DNA from: Anaerotignum propionicum
GTDB lineage: Bacteria > Bacillota > Clostridia > Lachnospirales > Anaerotignaceae
Direction of reading: 5' to 3'
Length of the DNA stretch: 64,000 bases
NCBI RefSeq assembly: GCF_024461735.1
Contig: NZ_JANGAD010000001.1
Coordinates: 248,001 to 312,000, forward strand
Part shown: positions 16,106 to 24,823 of the stretch, in pieces
Position numbering within the stretch: the first letter of the stretch is position 1
Layout: every line of letters begins with the position of its first letter
Notes under the pieces: generated by a model
What the model was told of the DNA's origin: nothing
The model's input: the letters and a program-made list of their open reading frames with translations, nothing else
Database searches by the model: none
Position numbers and translations under genes: made by a program

Positions 16106-16822
16106 ATGGGAAAAAACCATTATTTATATGGACTTACGTTAATTTGTGTGTTGTTGGGAACAATTATTGGCATTCAATACAATACTGTGAAAAAACAAAA
16201 TGGCATAACTGAAAATCAGCGTTTGACGGAATTGACTGCTACCTTAAAAAAGGTACAGGAGGAGAATGAAGCACTCCAAGGGCATTTAAAGGAAAAGGAA
16301 CAAATCATAGCTGATTATGAAAGTGGATTGGATTATGGTGCCACCATTGATAATTTACAGAGCGAATTAGAAAAGCTCCGTTTATTTGCGGGGCTTACTG
16401 AGGTTCATGGTGCGGGAATTTTGGTGACTATGAATGATAGCAGTACAAAAAAAGGCGGTGACAGCAATGCCTATTTGGTACACGCAGAGGACCTCCTTTC
16501 AGTTATCAATGAATTAAACGTAGGCGGAGCAGAAGCAATCTCCATTAACGGACAGCGCATTGTGGGAAAAAGCAGTATAAGTTGTGCCGGATCAATTGTA
16601 ATGGTAAATGGAGAAAGGGTTGCGGCGCCTTTTGAGATTAAGGCTGTGGGAGACGGAGATATTTTGCAATCTGCTTTGAAATTTCCAGGGGGCGTAGTAG
16701 ACAATTTAGCACCATGGGGAATTGAAATTAACATTCACAAGGAAGCAAATATCATTGTTCCGCCATATACGCAAACAATTCTTTGGAAAGCAACTGCTCC
16801 AGAACAGGAGGTAGCGGGATGA
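16106..16822 (+). CDS. DUF881 family protein
   Basis: This 238-residue protein has one N-terminal membrane helix (about 5-24), a coiled coil (about 35-85, heptads rich in E, K and L) and the extracellular DUF881 domain ('GAGILVTMNDS', 'VHAEDLLSVINELNVGGAEAISINGQRI', 'PPYTQTILWKAT'). These proteins (YlxX/YlxW in Bacillus) are encoded between divIB and ftsZ in many Firmicutes; their job in division is not established. Start ATG 16106 is preceded by AAGGGGAC. Its stop overlaps the ATG of the following sbp-like gene by one codon. Confidence 0.88.
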   Translation: MGKNHYLYGLTLICVLLGTIIGIQYNTVKKQNGITENQRLTELTATLKKVQEENEALQGHLKEKEQIIADYESGLDYGATIDNLQSELEKLRLFAGLTEVHGAGILVTMNDSSTKKGGDSNAYLVHAEDLLSVINELNVGGAEAISINGQRIVGKSSISCAGSIVMVNGERVAAPFEIKAVGDGDILQSALKFPGGVVDNLAPWGIEINIHKEANIIVPPYTQTILWKATAPEQEVAG

Positions 16823-17190
16823 TGGGTGTGCCTGTGATAGGTTTGGTTTTGGGCGTAATCATTGGAATAGCCAGTGGTGTAGTAATTCCTTATGGGTATG
16901 CCAGCTATGTGGCAATTGCGATTTTAGCATGCCTTGATTCGGTTTTAGGCGGCATTTATGCCATTTCACAAAAGCAGTTCGATTTGAAAATTTTTGCCAG
17001 TGGATTTTTCTGTAATGGAATTTTGGCTGTGGGACTGGTTTGGCTTGGGAATCAACTGAATATCAACCTTTCTATTGCTGCGGTGGTTGTTTACGGTTCT
17101 CGCATTTTTAACAATTTTAGTCAGATTCGTAGATTTTTATTGAATAAACCTGAAAAACAGATTATAGTAGTAACGGAAAAAGGAGAATAA
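16819..17190 (+). CDS. DUF1290 small basic membrane protein (Sbp-like)
   Basis: This 123-residue protein has three or four hydrophobic segments (residues ~5-30, 33-52, 62-82, 87-105) and a conserved 'Y..YVAIAILACLDSVLGGIYA' stretch typical of the DUF1290/Sbp family next to ftsZ. ATG 16819 has GGAGG seven bases upstream; the adjacent ATG 16822 is equally possible. The gene overlaps the DUF881 stop, indicating coupled translation. Function is unknown, but the position between divIB and ftsZ is well conserved in Firmicutes. The C-terminal tail is charged and cytosolic by prediction. Confidence 0.88.
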   Translation: MMGVPVIGLVLGVIIGIASGVVIPYGYASYVAIAILACLDSVLGGIYAISQKQFDLKIFASGFFCNGILAVGLVWLGNQLNINLSIAAVVVYGSRIFNNFSQIRRFLLNKPEKQIIVVTEKGE

Positions 17191-17307
17191 TGCAATAAAA
17201 AAACCAAAATTTTTCTGAATTGTTTTCTTTTACTATGGAAAGTATGATTTTTTTCGTGTATAATTATATAATATTATGTATTTCTTGATTATTAGGAGGG
17301 GATTTTT

Positions 17308-18426
17308 TTGCTCGAATTTGATATCCCATTGAGCAGTATGGCACAGATAAAAGTAATCGGCGTTGGTGGCGGCGGCAACAACGCTGTTGACAGAATGATT
17401 GAAGACGGCCTGGACGGCGTTGAATTTATTTCAATAAATACAGATGGACAAGCTCTTTCCAAGGCTAGATCCAGCACAAAAATTCAGATTGGTGAAAAGT
17501 TGACAAAGGGTCTTGGCGCAGGGGGTAATCCTGAAATCGGAGAGAAATCCGTTGATGAAACACAAGACGAAATTGCTCAAGCTTTACATGGTTCTGATAT
17601 GGTATTTATCACTGCCGGAATGGGTGGTGGCACCGGTACAGGTGCGGCGCCCAGAATTGCCGCAATTTCCAAGGAGTTAGGTATCTTAACAGTAGGCGTT
17701 GTAACAAAGCCCTTTAACTTTGAGGGAAAAAAGAGAATGAGCAATGCCGAAAAAGGTATTATGGAATTAAAGAAAAATGTTGATACGTTGGTTATTATTC
17801 CAAATCAAAGATTATTGAGCATTATTGATAAAAAGACAACCCTTACCGAAGCTTTCAAAAAGGCGGATGAGATTTTACGCCAGGGTGTTCAGGGTATTGC
17901 TGATTTGATTTCTAAGCCCGGCGTTATTAACCTGGACTTTGCCGATGTACGTACAGTAATGGCAAATAAAGGCATTGCCCATATGGGTATCGGACGTGCC
18001 AGTGGCGAAAATAAAGCTGAAATTGCAGCAAAAATGGCAATTCAGAGTCCTCTTTTGGAAACAACCATTGAGGGAGCTAAGAGTGTGTTGATTAATTTTA
18101 GTGGTGATATGAATCTTGGTTTGATGGAAACAGAGGAAGCCGCTGATCTTATCAGAGAGGCGATTGATCCTGATGCAGAAATCATCTTTGGTACAACCAT
18201 TAACGAAGATCTCAGCAATGAGGTTGTTGTTACTGTAATTGCAACTGGACTTGATGGTGAAATGCCGACTATTGTTGAAGTGAAAAAGCCTGAGATTGTT
18301 GCAGCAGAAGAGCAGGCAAAAGATGAAAAGGCAGATGAAGAAGTACGCCCCAGAAGATTTTCTGATTTGGATGATTTTGAATCTGAAATTAAGATTCCTG
18401 ATTTCCTTACAAGAAAGAAATTTTGA
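17308..18426 (+). CDS. ftsZ: cell division GTPase FtsZ
   Basis: A tubulin-like GTPase that polymerises into the Z-ring at mid-cell. The 372-residue protein has '[16 protein letters not shown]' (17-32), the tubulin signature '[12 protein letters not shown]' (~106-117), a T7-loop region '[11 protein letters not shown]' (~209) and the C-terminal tail '[10 protein letters not shown]', the docking peptide for FtsA/ZapA-type partners. Translation starts at TTG 17308, with AGGAGGGG about seven bases upstream; the resulting 'MLEFD' matches the usual Firmicute start. A -10-like TATAAT lies at 17259-17264 without a clear -35, so ftsZ may also have its own promoter. A terminator follows. Confidence 0.97.
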   Translation: MLEFDIPLSSMAQIKVIGVGGGGNNAVDRMIEDGLDGVEFISINTDGQALSKARSSTKIQIGEKLTKGLGAGGNPEIGEKSVDETQDEIAQALHGSDMVFITAGMGGGTGTGAAPRIAAISKELGILTVGVVTKPFNFEGKKRMSNAEKGIMELKKNVDTLVIIPNQRLLSIIDKKTTLTEAFKKADEILRQGVQGIADLISKPGVINLDFADVRTVMANKGIAHMGIGRASGENKAEIAAKMAIQSPLLETTIEGAKSVLINFSGDMNLGLMETEEAADLIREAIDPDAEIIFGTTINEDLSNEVVVTVIATGLDGEMPTIVEVKKPEIVAAEEQAKDEKADEEVRPRRFSDLDDFESEIKIPDFLTRKKF

Positions 18427-18439
18427 TACATACAAATTT

Positions 18440-18470
18440 AGGCAGATGGAAGAATCCACCTGCCTTTTTG
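18440..18470 (+). terminator. intrinsic terminator of the ftsZ cluster
   Basis: AGGCAGATGG pairs with CCACCTGCCT (one A-C mismatch), followed by TTTTTG. Confidence 0.85.
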
Positions 18471-19014
18471 TTGCCTTTATTTTTAGATTTTCTTCCATTT
18501 AAATAACTGATGTACTGACATTGATTAAATTCCGTTCTCATTCATCTTCTAAACTTTGTTCACGTTATTTTTTTCTTTGGGTTGCCATGGATAAATTTCA
18601 GGTAGACAAAGCTTTTCTCAACTATCTTTACATCTTCGTTAAATCAGATAATCTTCTTAAAATTCCCTTTTATTCAAATAGTACTGCAATTTTTAACTAA
18701 GAATAATTACGAGATTATGGAGAAATGGGTGATTTTTTTCAAGGTTAAAATATTGATCATAAATTAAGACAACCACTATCCATAAATGTAATATAGTCTT
18801 ATTCAATTGCTTTTAGTTGCTATTAGCCTTTTATCATATTTTTGTAATATAATTTTTTAGTTATACTAAAAAATCAAAAACTGTTAAAACTAGAAATGAG
18901 GTTTTAGCAAGACGCAGATGAATGATAGAAAATATACAAATTAAGAGCTAATGAGATAATTGTTCAAGATAAGTTTCATACCCAAAACCCTGAAAAATAC
19001 GCTAAAATTGCGAT
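18471..19014. other. gene-free AT-rich stretch before pstS
   Basis: I see no coding frame, tRNA or strong hairpin. The functional part appears to be its right edge, where PhoP-box-like hexamers begin at 19015. Confidence 0.4.
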
Positions 19015-19069
19015 TTTACATAGATTTAACATACGAATGATTTTTCATTTAACATTTTCTATGTATACT
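19015..19069 (+). promoter_or_regulatory. PhoP-box-like repeats and -10 of the pst-pho operon
   Basis: TTTACA (19015-19020), TTAACA (19026-19031) and TTAACA (19049-19054) are spaced 11 and 23 bp apart, about one and two helical turns. They end nine bases before TATACT (19064-19069). Bacillus PhoP binds direct TTNACA repeats with about 11-bp spacing. No good -35 is present, as expected for an activated promoter. Confidence 0.65.
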
Positions 19070-19112
19070 TTGCTTGTATCTAATTAATGAATACAAAAAG
19101 GAGAGGTAAATA

Positions 19113-20009
19113 ATGAAAAAGAAGATAGGCTTAGGTTTGATCATGTTGATGTTAACTGGCGCTTTGGCAGGATGTGGTGGTTCCAAGGCTGCAGAAGGTA
19201 GCGGAGACGCAAATGCTGATGCAACAAATACAGCTCCGATTACTGTTGTATCCAGAGAGGACGGTTCCGGTACAAGAGGTGCGTTTATTGAATTATTCGG
19301 CATTGAAGAGAAAGATGCAGATGGCAAAAAAGTAGACAATACTGTTGAAACAGCAGAAATTACAAACAGCACAGCAGTTATGATGCAGACGATTGCAGGA
19401 AATAAAAATGCCATTGGTTACATTTCCTTAGGCTCTTTAAGTGACACTGTAAAAGCTTTGGAAATTGATGGTGCGAAAGCAACTGTAGAAGACATCAAAA
19501 ATGGGACATATAAAATATCCAGACCATTTAATATTGCTACAAAAGATGAAATTTCTCCAGCCGCTCAGGATTTTATGGCTTTTATCATGAGTGAAGAAGG
19601 TCAGGCAGTTGTGGAGAAGAGTGGTTACATCAGTCAGGGTAACACTGGCGCATATGCTGCAACAGATGTAGAGGGGAAAGTAACAGTTGCAGGTTCTTCT
19701 TCCGTAACTCCAGTAATGGAAAAGCTGAAAGAGGCCTATACGTCAGCAAACCCTAAAATCGCCGTTGAAGTTCAACAGAGTGATTCCACAACGGGTATGA
19801 CCTCTGCAATTGAAGGCATTTGTGACATCGGTATGGCATCCAGAGAATTAAAAGAAAGCGAATTATCAGCAGGACTTACACCAACAGTTATTGCAATGGA
19901 TGGTATTGCCGTGATTGTAAATAAAGACAATGCTTTAAATGGCTTGACCTCAGCAAATGTGAAGGATATTTACACAGGGAATGCTACAGATTGGAGTATT
20001 GCTAAATAA
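19113..20009 (+). CDS. pstS: phosphate ABC transporter substrate-binding protein PstS, circularly permuted
   Basis: This 298-residue lipoprotein binds phosphate outside the membrane for PstCAB. The signal ends in lipobox 'LAGC' (Cys21). Motif order is unusual: 'VVSREDGSGTRGAF' (45-58) and 'AIGYISLGSL' (~103), normally in the second half of PstS, come first. 'VTVAGSSSVTPVMEKL' (~191), 'IGMASRELKES', 'DGIAVIVN' (~263) and 'VKDIYTGNATDW', normally the first half, come last. All phosphate-site segments are present, so the fold should be complete but circularly permuted. I have seen this arrangement in Lachnospiraceae proteins (from memory). AAGGAG precedes ATG 19113. Confidence 0.92.
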   Translation: MKKKIGLGLIMLMLTGALAGCGGSKAAEGSGDANADATNTAPITVVSREDGSGTRGAFIELFGIEEKDADGKKVDNTVETAEITNSTAVMMQTIAGNKNAIGYISLGSLSDTVKALEIDGAKATVEDIKNGTYKISRPFNIATKDEISPAAQDFMAFIMSEEGQAVVEKSGYISQGNTGAYAATDVEGKVTVAGSSSVTPVMEKLKEAYTSANPKIAVEVQQSDSTTGMTSAIEGICDIGMASRELKESELSAGLTPTVIAMDGIAVIVNKDNALNGLTSANVKDIYTGNATDWSIAK

Positions 20010-20353
20010 GCTGGAGGGCTTTATAAAAGATTTGCCCCAAGCTTTAATTTAAAATGAAGCAAATGGATTACAAAATCTAAAAGCTTTTAGAGAATGGAAG
20101 TAAAAGGAATAGAAATTAACCTTACTCTTTTCCCTTAAAGCATAAATTATATAAAGCAATATTTCCAAATTGCTCTATATCTCTAAAGCTTTTAGATATT
20201 GTTTTTTATAAGACGGACCTCAAAAAGGGAACCGTCATTTTGCTTAAGTAGAGAATCATGTTAAAAAATTGTTAAAAGCAGTTACTCTGTTAATCAAGGA
20301 TTCACTGTGATTTAAAAAAGGTTCTATTCCTTTTAAGGTCGAGGAGGACTTAT
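20010..20353 (+). other. pstS-pstC spacer with palindromes
   Basis: The gap contains a perfect 16-bp palindrome TCTAAAAGCTTTTAGA (~20077-20092), a related CTAAAGCTTTTAG about 100 bp later, and a GACGG/CCGTC hairpin followed by ATTTTG (~20214-20245). These could partly terminate or process the transcript, so that pstS is made in excess over pstCAB. Confidence 0.45.
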
Positions 20354-21193
20354 ATGAAAGAAAAGGCAATGCAATGGGTTTTCTTGGCTGCTGCCAGTAT
20401 CTCCATACTTGCAGTAGCATTAATCTGTATTTTCTTGTTTGCAAATGGCGTACCCGCAATTCATGAAATTGGCATAGTTCAATTTCTCACGGGGATGAAA
20501 TGGAAACCTACCAATAATATTTTTGGCATTTTCCCAATGATCGTAGGAAGTATCTATGTAACGGCGGGAGCAATTATCATTGGTGTGCCCATGGGAATTC
20601 TTTGTGCCGCTTTTTTGGCACATTTTTGTCCCAAAGGTCTTTATAAGATGATTAAGCCAGCCATTGAGCTTTTGGCGGGAATCCCCTCTATTGTATATGG
20701 CTTTTTCGGTTTGGTGGTTATTGTGCCAATGATGCAACAATTGTTTGGAGGAAGCGGCAAAGGTGTTTTAACTGCTTCTATTCTCTTGGGAATCATGATT
20801 TTACCTACTGTAATTGGTGTTTCTGAGGCGGCAATTCGGGCGGTGCCTAAGTCTTATTATGAGGGTGCGCTGGCACTGGGAATTACCCATGAAAGAAGTG
20901 TATTTTTTACCGTTTTACCTGCCGCAAAGCAGGGGATTTTTGCAGGAGTTGTTTTAGGAATTGGCCGTGCCATTGGTGAAACCATGGCGGTTATTATGGT
21001 TGCAGGCAATCAAGCGATTGTGCCCAAAGGATTGTTTAGCGGTGTGAGAACCTTGACGGCAAATATTGTTATGGAGATGGGCTACGCGGCAGATTTGCAC
21101 AGAGAGGCGCTTTTAGGAACAGCTGTTGTTCTGTTTGTGTTTATTCTGTTAATTAATCTGAGCTTCTCCCTCTTAAAAAGGAGGGATTTCTAA
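20354..21193 (+). CDS. pstC: phosphate ABC transporter permease PstC
   Basis: This 279-residue membrane subunit has six hydrophobic segments. The binding-protein-dependent permease loop is 'YYEGALALGITHERSVFFTVLPAAKQGIFAGVVLGIGRAIGETMAV' (~170-215), containing the EAA-type contact with PstB. '[14 protein letters not shown]' is a Pst hallmark. ATG 20354 has GAGGAGG upstream. Its last base overlaps the first base of pstA. It forms the translocation channel together with PstA. Confidence 0.95.
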   Translation: MKEKAMQWVFLAAASISILAVALICIFLFANGVPAIHEIGIVQFLTGMKWKPTNNIFGIFPMIVGSIYVTAGAIIIGVPMGILCAAFLAHFCPKGLYKMIKPAIELLAGIPSIVYGFFGLVVIVPMMQQLFGGSGKGVLTASILLGIMILPTVIGVSEAAIRAVPKSYYEGALALGITHERSVFFTVLPAAKQGIFAGVVLGIGRAIGETMAVIMVAGNQAIVPKGLFSGVRTLTANIVMEMGYAADLHREALLGTAVVLFVFILLINLSFSLLKRRDF

Positions 21194-22062
21194 TGGATGC
21201 AATCAATAGAATTACGTGGCGAGAAAAATTAAAAGGGTATAAGAAAGACCCTTTTTCAGCAGTACTTTTGCTATTGGTTGTTTTGGCGGCTGCCATTACC
21301 GTAGGGGTATTGGTTTCTCTGGTTGTTTATATCGTGATAAAGGGTGTTCCAAACATCACTCCGCAATTGTTTGCTTGGAAATACAATACCGAGAATGTTT
21401 CTATGATGCCTGCCATAATTAACACCATTACGATTACATTTCTTTCTCTGCTTTTTGCGGTACCTATTGGTATTTTTTCAGCAATCTATTTAGCTGAGTA
21501 TGCAAAAAGGGGAAATCGGTTTATTCCCGTAGTTAGGCTGACAACAGAAACGTTGGCGGGGATTCCCTCTATCGTATACGGTTTATTTGGTTATCTTTTG
21601 TTTAATATTCAACTGGGCTGGGGTTACAGTCTCTTAGGTGGTGCACTGACCTTAGCAATTATGATTTTACCTTTGATTATGCGTACCACAGAGGAAGCAC
21701 TGCTTTCTGTTTCCGACGCTTTTCGAGAGGGGAGTTTCGGATTAGGGGCGGGAAAGCTGCGTACGGTTTTTCGCATTGTACTGCCTTCGGCAGTTCCCGG
21801 TATTTTATCCGGTGTAATTCTAGCAATTGGCCGTATTGTTGGTGAAACGGCGGCGTTATTGTACCCTGCGGGCACAGCTCCCGTTGTACCCGGAAGTGTT
21901 ATGGAATCGGGCAGAACCCTGGCGGTACATATGTATGCGCTGTTAAATGAAGGGCTTTACATGGATCAGGCCTATGCAACGGCAGTCATTTTATTGGTTT
22001 TCGTAATTGGTATTAATGCGCTTTCTGCGTTTATTGCTAAGAGAGTAGGAGTGAAGGAATGA
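21193..22062 (+). CDS. pstA: phosphate ABC transporter permease PstA
   Basis: This 289-residue permease subunit has a long first membrane helix (~22-50), five further segments, '[18 protein letters not shown]' (~118) and the EAA-type loop '[48 protein letters not shown]' (~178-225). It starts at ATG 21193, overlapping pstC by one base, with AAGGAGG upstream, and ends four bases into pstB. It pairs with PstC in the membrane. Confidence 0.95.
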   Translation: MDAINRITWREKLKGYKKDPFSAVLLLLVVLAAAITVGVLVSLVVYIVIKGVPNITPQLFAWKYNTENVSMMPAIINTITITFLSLLFAVPIGIFSAIYLAEYAKRGNRFIPVVRLTTETLAGIPSIVYGLFGYLLFNIQLGWGYSLLGGALTLAIMILPLIMRTTEEALLSVSDAFREGSFGLGAGKLRTVFRIVLPSAVPGILSGVILAIGRIVGETAALLYPAGTAPVVPGSVMESGRTLAVHMYALLNEGLYMDQAYATAVILLVFVIGINALSAFIAKRVGVKE

Positions 22063-22808
22063 GCAAAATATCCATTTCCGATTTGGAATTATATTACGGC
22101 AATTTTAAAGCATTAAAAGATATATATTTAGAAGTGCCTGAAAATGAAATCACAGCTTTTATCGGACCTTCGGGCTGTGGAAAGTCTACGTTATTAAAAT
22201 CTTTAAATCGAATGAACGATTTAATTGAAGGATGCAGGATAACGGGACAGGTTTTGTTGGATGGAGAAGATATTTATAAAGGAATGGATATTAACCTTCT
22301 GCGAAAGCGGGTAGGTATGGTATTTCAAAAGCCCAATCCATTTCCTATGAGTATTTATGATAATGTTGCCTTTGGCCCCAGAACCCATGGTGTGCGATCC
22401 AAGGTGAAGCTGGACGAAATTGTCGAGAAGGCTCTGCGGGATGCGGCAATCTGGGATGAAGTAAAGGACAGATTAAAAAAGAATGCATTGGGGATGAGCG
22501 GCGGTCAGCAGCAAAGACTTTGTATTGCCCGTGCTTTGGCGGTACAGCCTGAGGTATTGCTTATGGATGAACCTACAAGTGCCCTGGATCCTATCTCTAC
22601 ATCTCGTATTGAAGACCTTGCCTTAGAGTTGAAAAAGGAGTACACTATTGTTATGGTAACGCATAACATGCAGCAGGCGGCACGAATTTCTGACAATACG
22701 GCGTTTTTCCTTTTGGGCGAAGTAGTGGAATTTGGCAAGACAGAGGAATTGTTCTCTATGCCGAAGGATAAACGCACAGAGGATTATATTACAGGGAGGT
22801 TTGGCTGA
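22059..22808 (+). CDS. pstB: phosphate ABC transporter ATP-binding protein PstB
   Basis: The 249-residue ATPase energises phosphate import. It has Walker A 'GPSGCGKST' (~36-44), Q-loop '[22 protein letters not shown]', signature '[16 protein letters not shown]' (~147), Walker B '[13 protein letters not shown]' and switch His in '[14 protein letters not shown]'. The 'PNPFP' and 'GPRTHG' segments are specific to PstB. ATG 22059 overlaps the pstA stop (ATGA), with GAAGGA upstream. Confidence 0.97.
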   Translation: MSKISISDLELYYGNFKALKDIYLEVPENEITAFIGPSGCGKSTLLKSLNRMNDLIEGCRITGQVLLDGEDIYKGMDINLLRKRVGMVFQKPNPFPMSIYDNVAFGPRTHGVRSKVKLDEIVEKALRDAAIWDEVKDRLKKNALGMSGGQQQRLCIARALAVQPEVLLMDEPTSALDPISTSRIEDLALELKKEYTIVMVTHNMQQAARISDNTAFFLLGEVVEFGKTEELFSMPKDKRTEDYITGRFG

Positions 22809-22810
22809 TT

Positions 22811-23479
22811 ATGGTTAGAAGTCGTTTTGATTCACAATTAGAACAACTTGATGTAGAGATGATAAAAATGGGTGCTTTATGCGAGGAAGCAATTAACGCA
22901 TCTATGAAGGCTTTTTTGGAAAACGACGAAGTTGCTGCCAAGGTGGCAACGGAGAAGGAAAGCGATATTGACCGTAAAGAAAGAGACATTGAGGCCTTAT
23001 GCATGCGTCTTCTGCTTCAGCAGCAGCCTGTTGCAAGGGATTTACGATTGATTTCTTCCGCTTTAAAAATGATTTCTGATATGGAACGTATTGGTGATCA
23101 AGCGGCTGATATTGCAGAAATTACTGCTTTCTTAAAAGATAATGATACAAAGAGCAAATTGCACATTCGGGATATGGCAGCGGCGGCAATAAAAATGGTA
23201 ACCGAGAGCGTGGACTCTTTTGTAAATAAGGATTTAAAGCTAGCGAAAAGTGTTATGGAATATGATGATGTTTTAGATAACTTATTTGTTGAAGTAAAAC
23301 AGGAATTGATTGATTTAATAGGCAAAGACAAGAACAATGGGGAATTATGCATTGATTTAATTATGATTGCAAAATATCTGGAGCGTATCGGCGATCATGC
23401 TACAAATATTGCTGAATGGGTTGAATACTCCATAACCGGATGTCATGTAAAAATGGGAATGGAAGAAGGGAATAAATGA
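22811..23479 (+). CDS. phoU: phosphate signalling regulator PhoU
   Basis: This 222-residue all-helical protein consists of two three-helix repeats. Each has an acidic metal-binding 'D..ER..D.A.NIAE'-type motif: 'ISDMERIGDQAADIAE' (~93) and 'AKYLERIGDHATNIAEW' (~192). PhoU links PstSCAB occupancy to the PhoR kinase and represses the Pho response when phosphate is plentiful. ATG 22811 follows pstB by two bases, with GGGAGG eleven bases upstream. Its stop overlaps the next gene's start. Confidence 0.95.
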   Translation: MVRSRFDSQLEQLDVEMIKMGALCEEAINASMKAFLENDEVAAKVATEKESDIDRKERDIEALCMRLLLQQQPVARDLRLISSALKMISDMERIGDQAADIAEITAFLKDNDTKSKLHIRDMAAAAIKMVTESVDSFVNKDLKLAKSVMEYDDVLDNLFVEVKQELIDLIGKDKNNGELCIDLIMIAKYLERIGDHATNIAEWVEYSITGCHVKMGMEEGNK

Positions 23480-24135
23480 TAACATACGAAGAGATTAGAC
23501 AAAATGAAGGAATTCGCACATATATAAGAAAGGCTGATGAGTCTTTGGCGGCATTGGGTTATACGGAGCATTCTTTTGCTCATGTAACCAAGGTCGCCGA
23601 GTCGGTAAAGTACATTTTGGAAACGTTGGGCTTTACGCCCCATGAAGTTGAATTGGGGCAAATTGCCGGATATTTGCACGATATTGGAAATTTGGTAAAC
23701 AGGGTGGATCACTCCCAAAGTGGAGCTGTTATGGCTTTTCGAATTCTGGACAATTTAGATATGGAGCCGGAGGATATTGCTACTGTGGTCACTGCTATTG
23801 GTAACCATGATGAAGGTACAGGTATTTCTGTAAATGCCATTGCTGCGGCGCTGATTCTTGCAGACAAGTCTGATGTTCGCAGATCCAGAGTAAGAAATCA
23901 AGATAAAACAACCTTTGATATTCATGATAGAGTAAACTATTCTGTGAAAAAATCTGTTTTAAAAATTAATGAGGATCACACTCTTATAAAATTAAAACTA
24001 ACGGTTGATACACGCTATGGCTCCGTTATGGATTATTTTGAAATATTCTTAGGGCGAATGATTATGTGTCGAAAGGCAGCAGAGAAGCTTGGCTTAAACT
24101 TTAAGTTGATGATAAATGAGCAGTCTTTGGTCTGA
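23476..24135 (+). CDS. HD-domain phosphohydrolase in the Pho operon
   Basis: This 219-residue protein has an HD metal-dependent phosphohydrolase core: 'HSFAHVTKVAESV' (~33), 'IAGYLHDIGN' with the HD pair (~73), 'HSQSGAVMAFRIL' and 'IGNHDEGTG', then 'ALILADKSDVRRSRVR'. It lies between phoU and phoP and overlaps phoU by four bases, so it is part of the operon. Proteins of this fold hydrolyse nucleotides or signalling nucleotides; a role in phosphate signalling or salvage is suggested by position only. I do not know its substrate. Confidence 0.85.
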   Translation: MITYEEIRQNEGIRTYIRKADESLAALGYTEHSFAHVTKVAESVKYILETLGFTPHEVELGQIAGYLHDIGNLVNRVDHSQSGAVMAFRILDNLDMEPEDIATVVTAIGNHDEGTGISVNAIAAALILADKSDVRRSRVRNQDKTTFDIHDRVNYSVKKSVLKINEDHTLIKLKLTVDTRYGSVMDYFEIFLGRMIMCRKAAEKLGLNFKLMINEQSLV

Positions 24136-24148
24136 AAGGGTGTTGCGC

Positions 24149-24823
24149 TTGATTTATTTGGTTGAGGATGACAACAGTATACGAGAGCTTGTAGCTTATA
24201 CTTTAAACAGTTCGGGATTTGTTGCGGAAGGCTTTGAGAGACCCTCCGCTTTTTGGGCTGCAATAGAAAAAGAAATACCCTCTCTCATATTGCTGGATTT
24301 GATGTTGCCAGAGGAAGACGGGATCAGTATTTTGAAAAAGCTACGTGCTTCTTCAAAGACAAAAAAAGTACCAATTATATTGTTGACGGCGAAAGGAAGC
24401 GAATTTGATAAGGTGATTGGACTTGACAGCGGCGCCGACGATTATGTTGCAAAACCTTTTGGTATGATGGAACTTCTTGCCCGGGTGAAAGCTCATTTGC
24501 GTCGTACAGAAGGGGAAGAAGAATCCACGGAGTATATCCTTGGAGGCTTATCCGTAAGCCAAGCCCGCCACGAAGTAACAGTAGATGGGAAAGAAGTAAT
24601 CTTAACACTCAAGGAATTTGAGCTTCTGAGCTTGCTGATGGAAAACAAAGGCAAGGTATTGACTAGAGATCAATTGCTGAACAGTATTTGGGGATATAGT
24701 TTTGACGGAGAAAACCGGACGATTGATGTACACATTCGAACCCTTCGTCAGAAATTAGGCGATTGGGGTCAAAATATTGAAACGGTGCGAGGCGTTGGAT
24801 ATAAGATTGGAGGCAGTTTGTGA
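24149..24823 (+). CDS. phoP: PhoP/PhoB-type response regulator
   Basis: This 224-residue OmpR-family regulator has a receiver domain ('IYLVEDDNSIRELVAYTL', phospho-acceptor Asp in 'LLDLMLPEEDG', Thr in 'ILLTAKG', Lys in 'YVAKPFG') and a winged-helix DNA-binding domain (about 130-224, 'EFELLSLLMENKGKVLTRDQLLNSIWGY', 'RTIDVHIRTLRQKLG', 'TVRGVGYKI'). TTG 24149 is preferred: AAAGGG lies about eight bases upstream and the product starts 'MIYLVEDD', as in homologues. Starts at GTG 24140 or ATG 24116, overlapping the HD gene, are possible. Its targets probably include the hexamers at 19015-19054. Confidence 0.92.
   Translation: MIYLVEDDNSIRELVAYTLNSSGFVAEGFERPSAFWAAIEKEIPSLILLDLMLPEEDGISILKKLRASSKTKKVPIILLTAKGSEFDKVIGLDSGADDYVAKPFGMMELLARVKAHLRRTEGEEESTEYILGGLSVSQARHEVTVDGKEVILTLKEFELLSLLMENKGKVLTRDQLLNSIWGYSFDGENRTIDVHIRTLRQKLGDWGQNIETVRGVGYKIGGSL

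Noticed and set aside
17875..18498. Long minus-strand ORFs across ftsZ
   Set aside because: They lie in the shadow of ftsZ, a certain gene, and have no start context.
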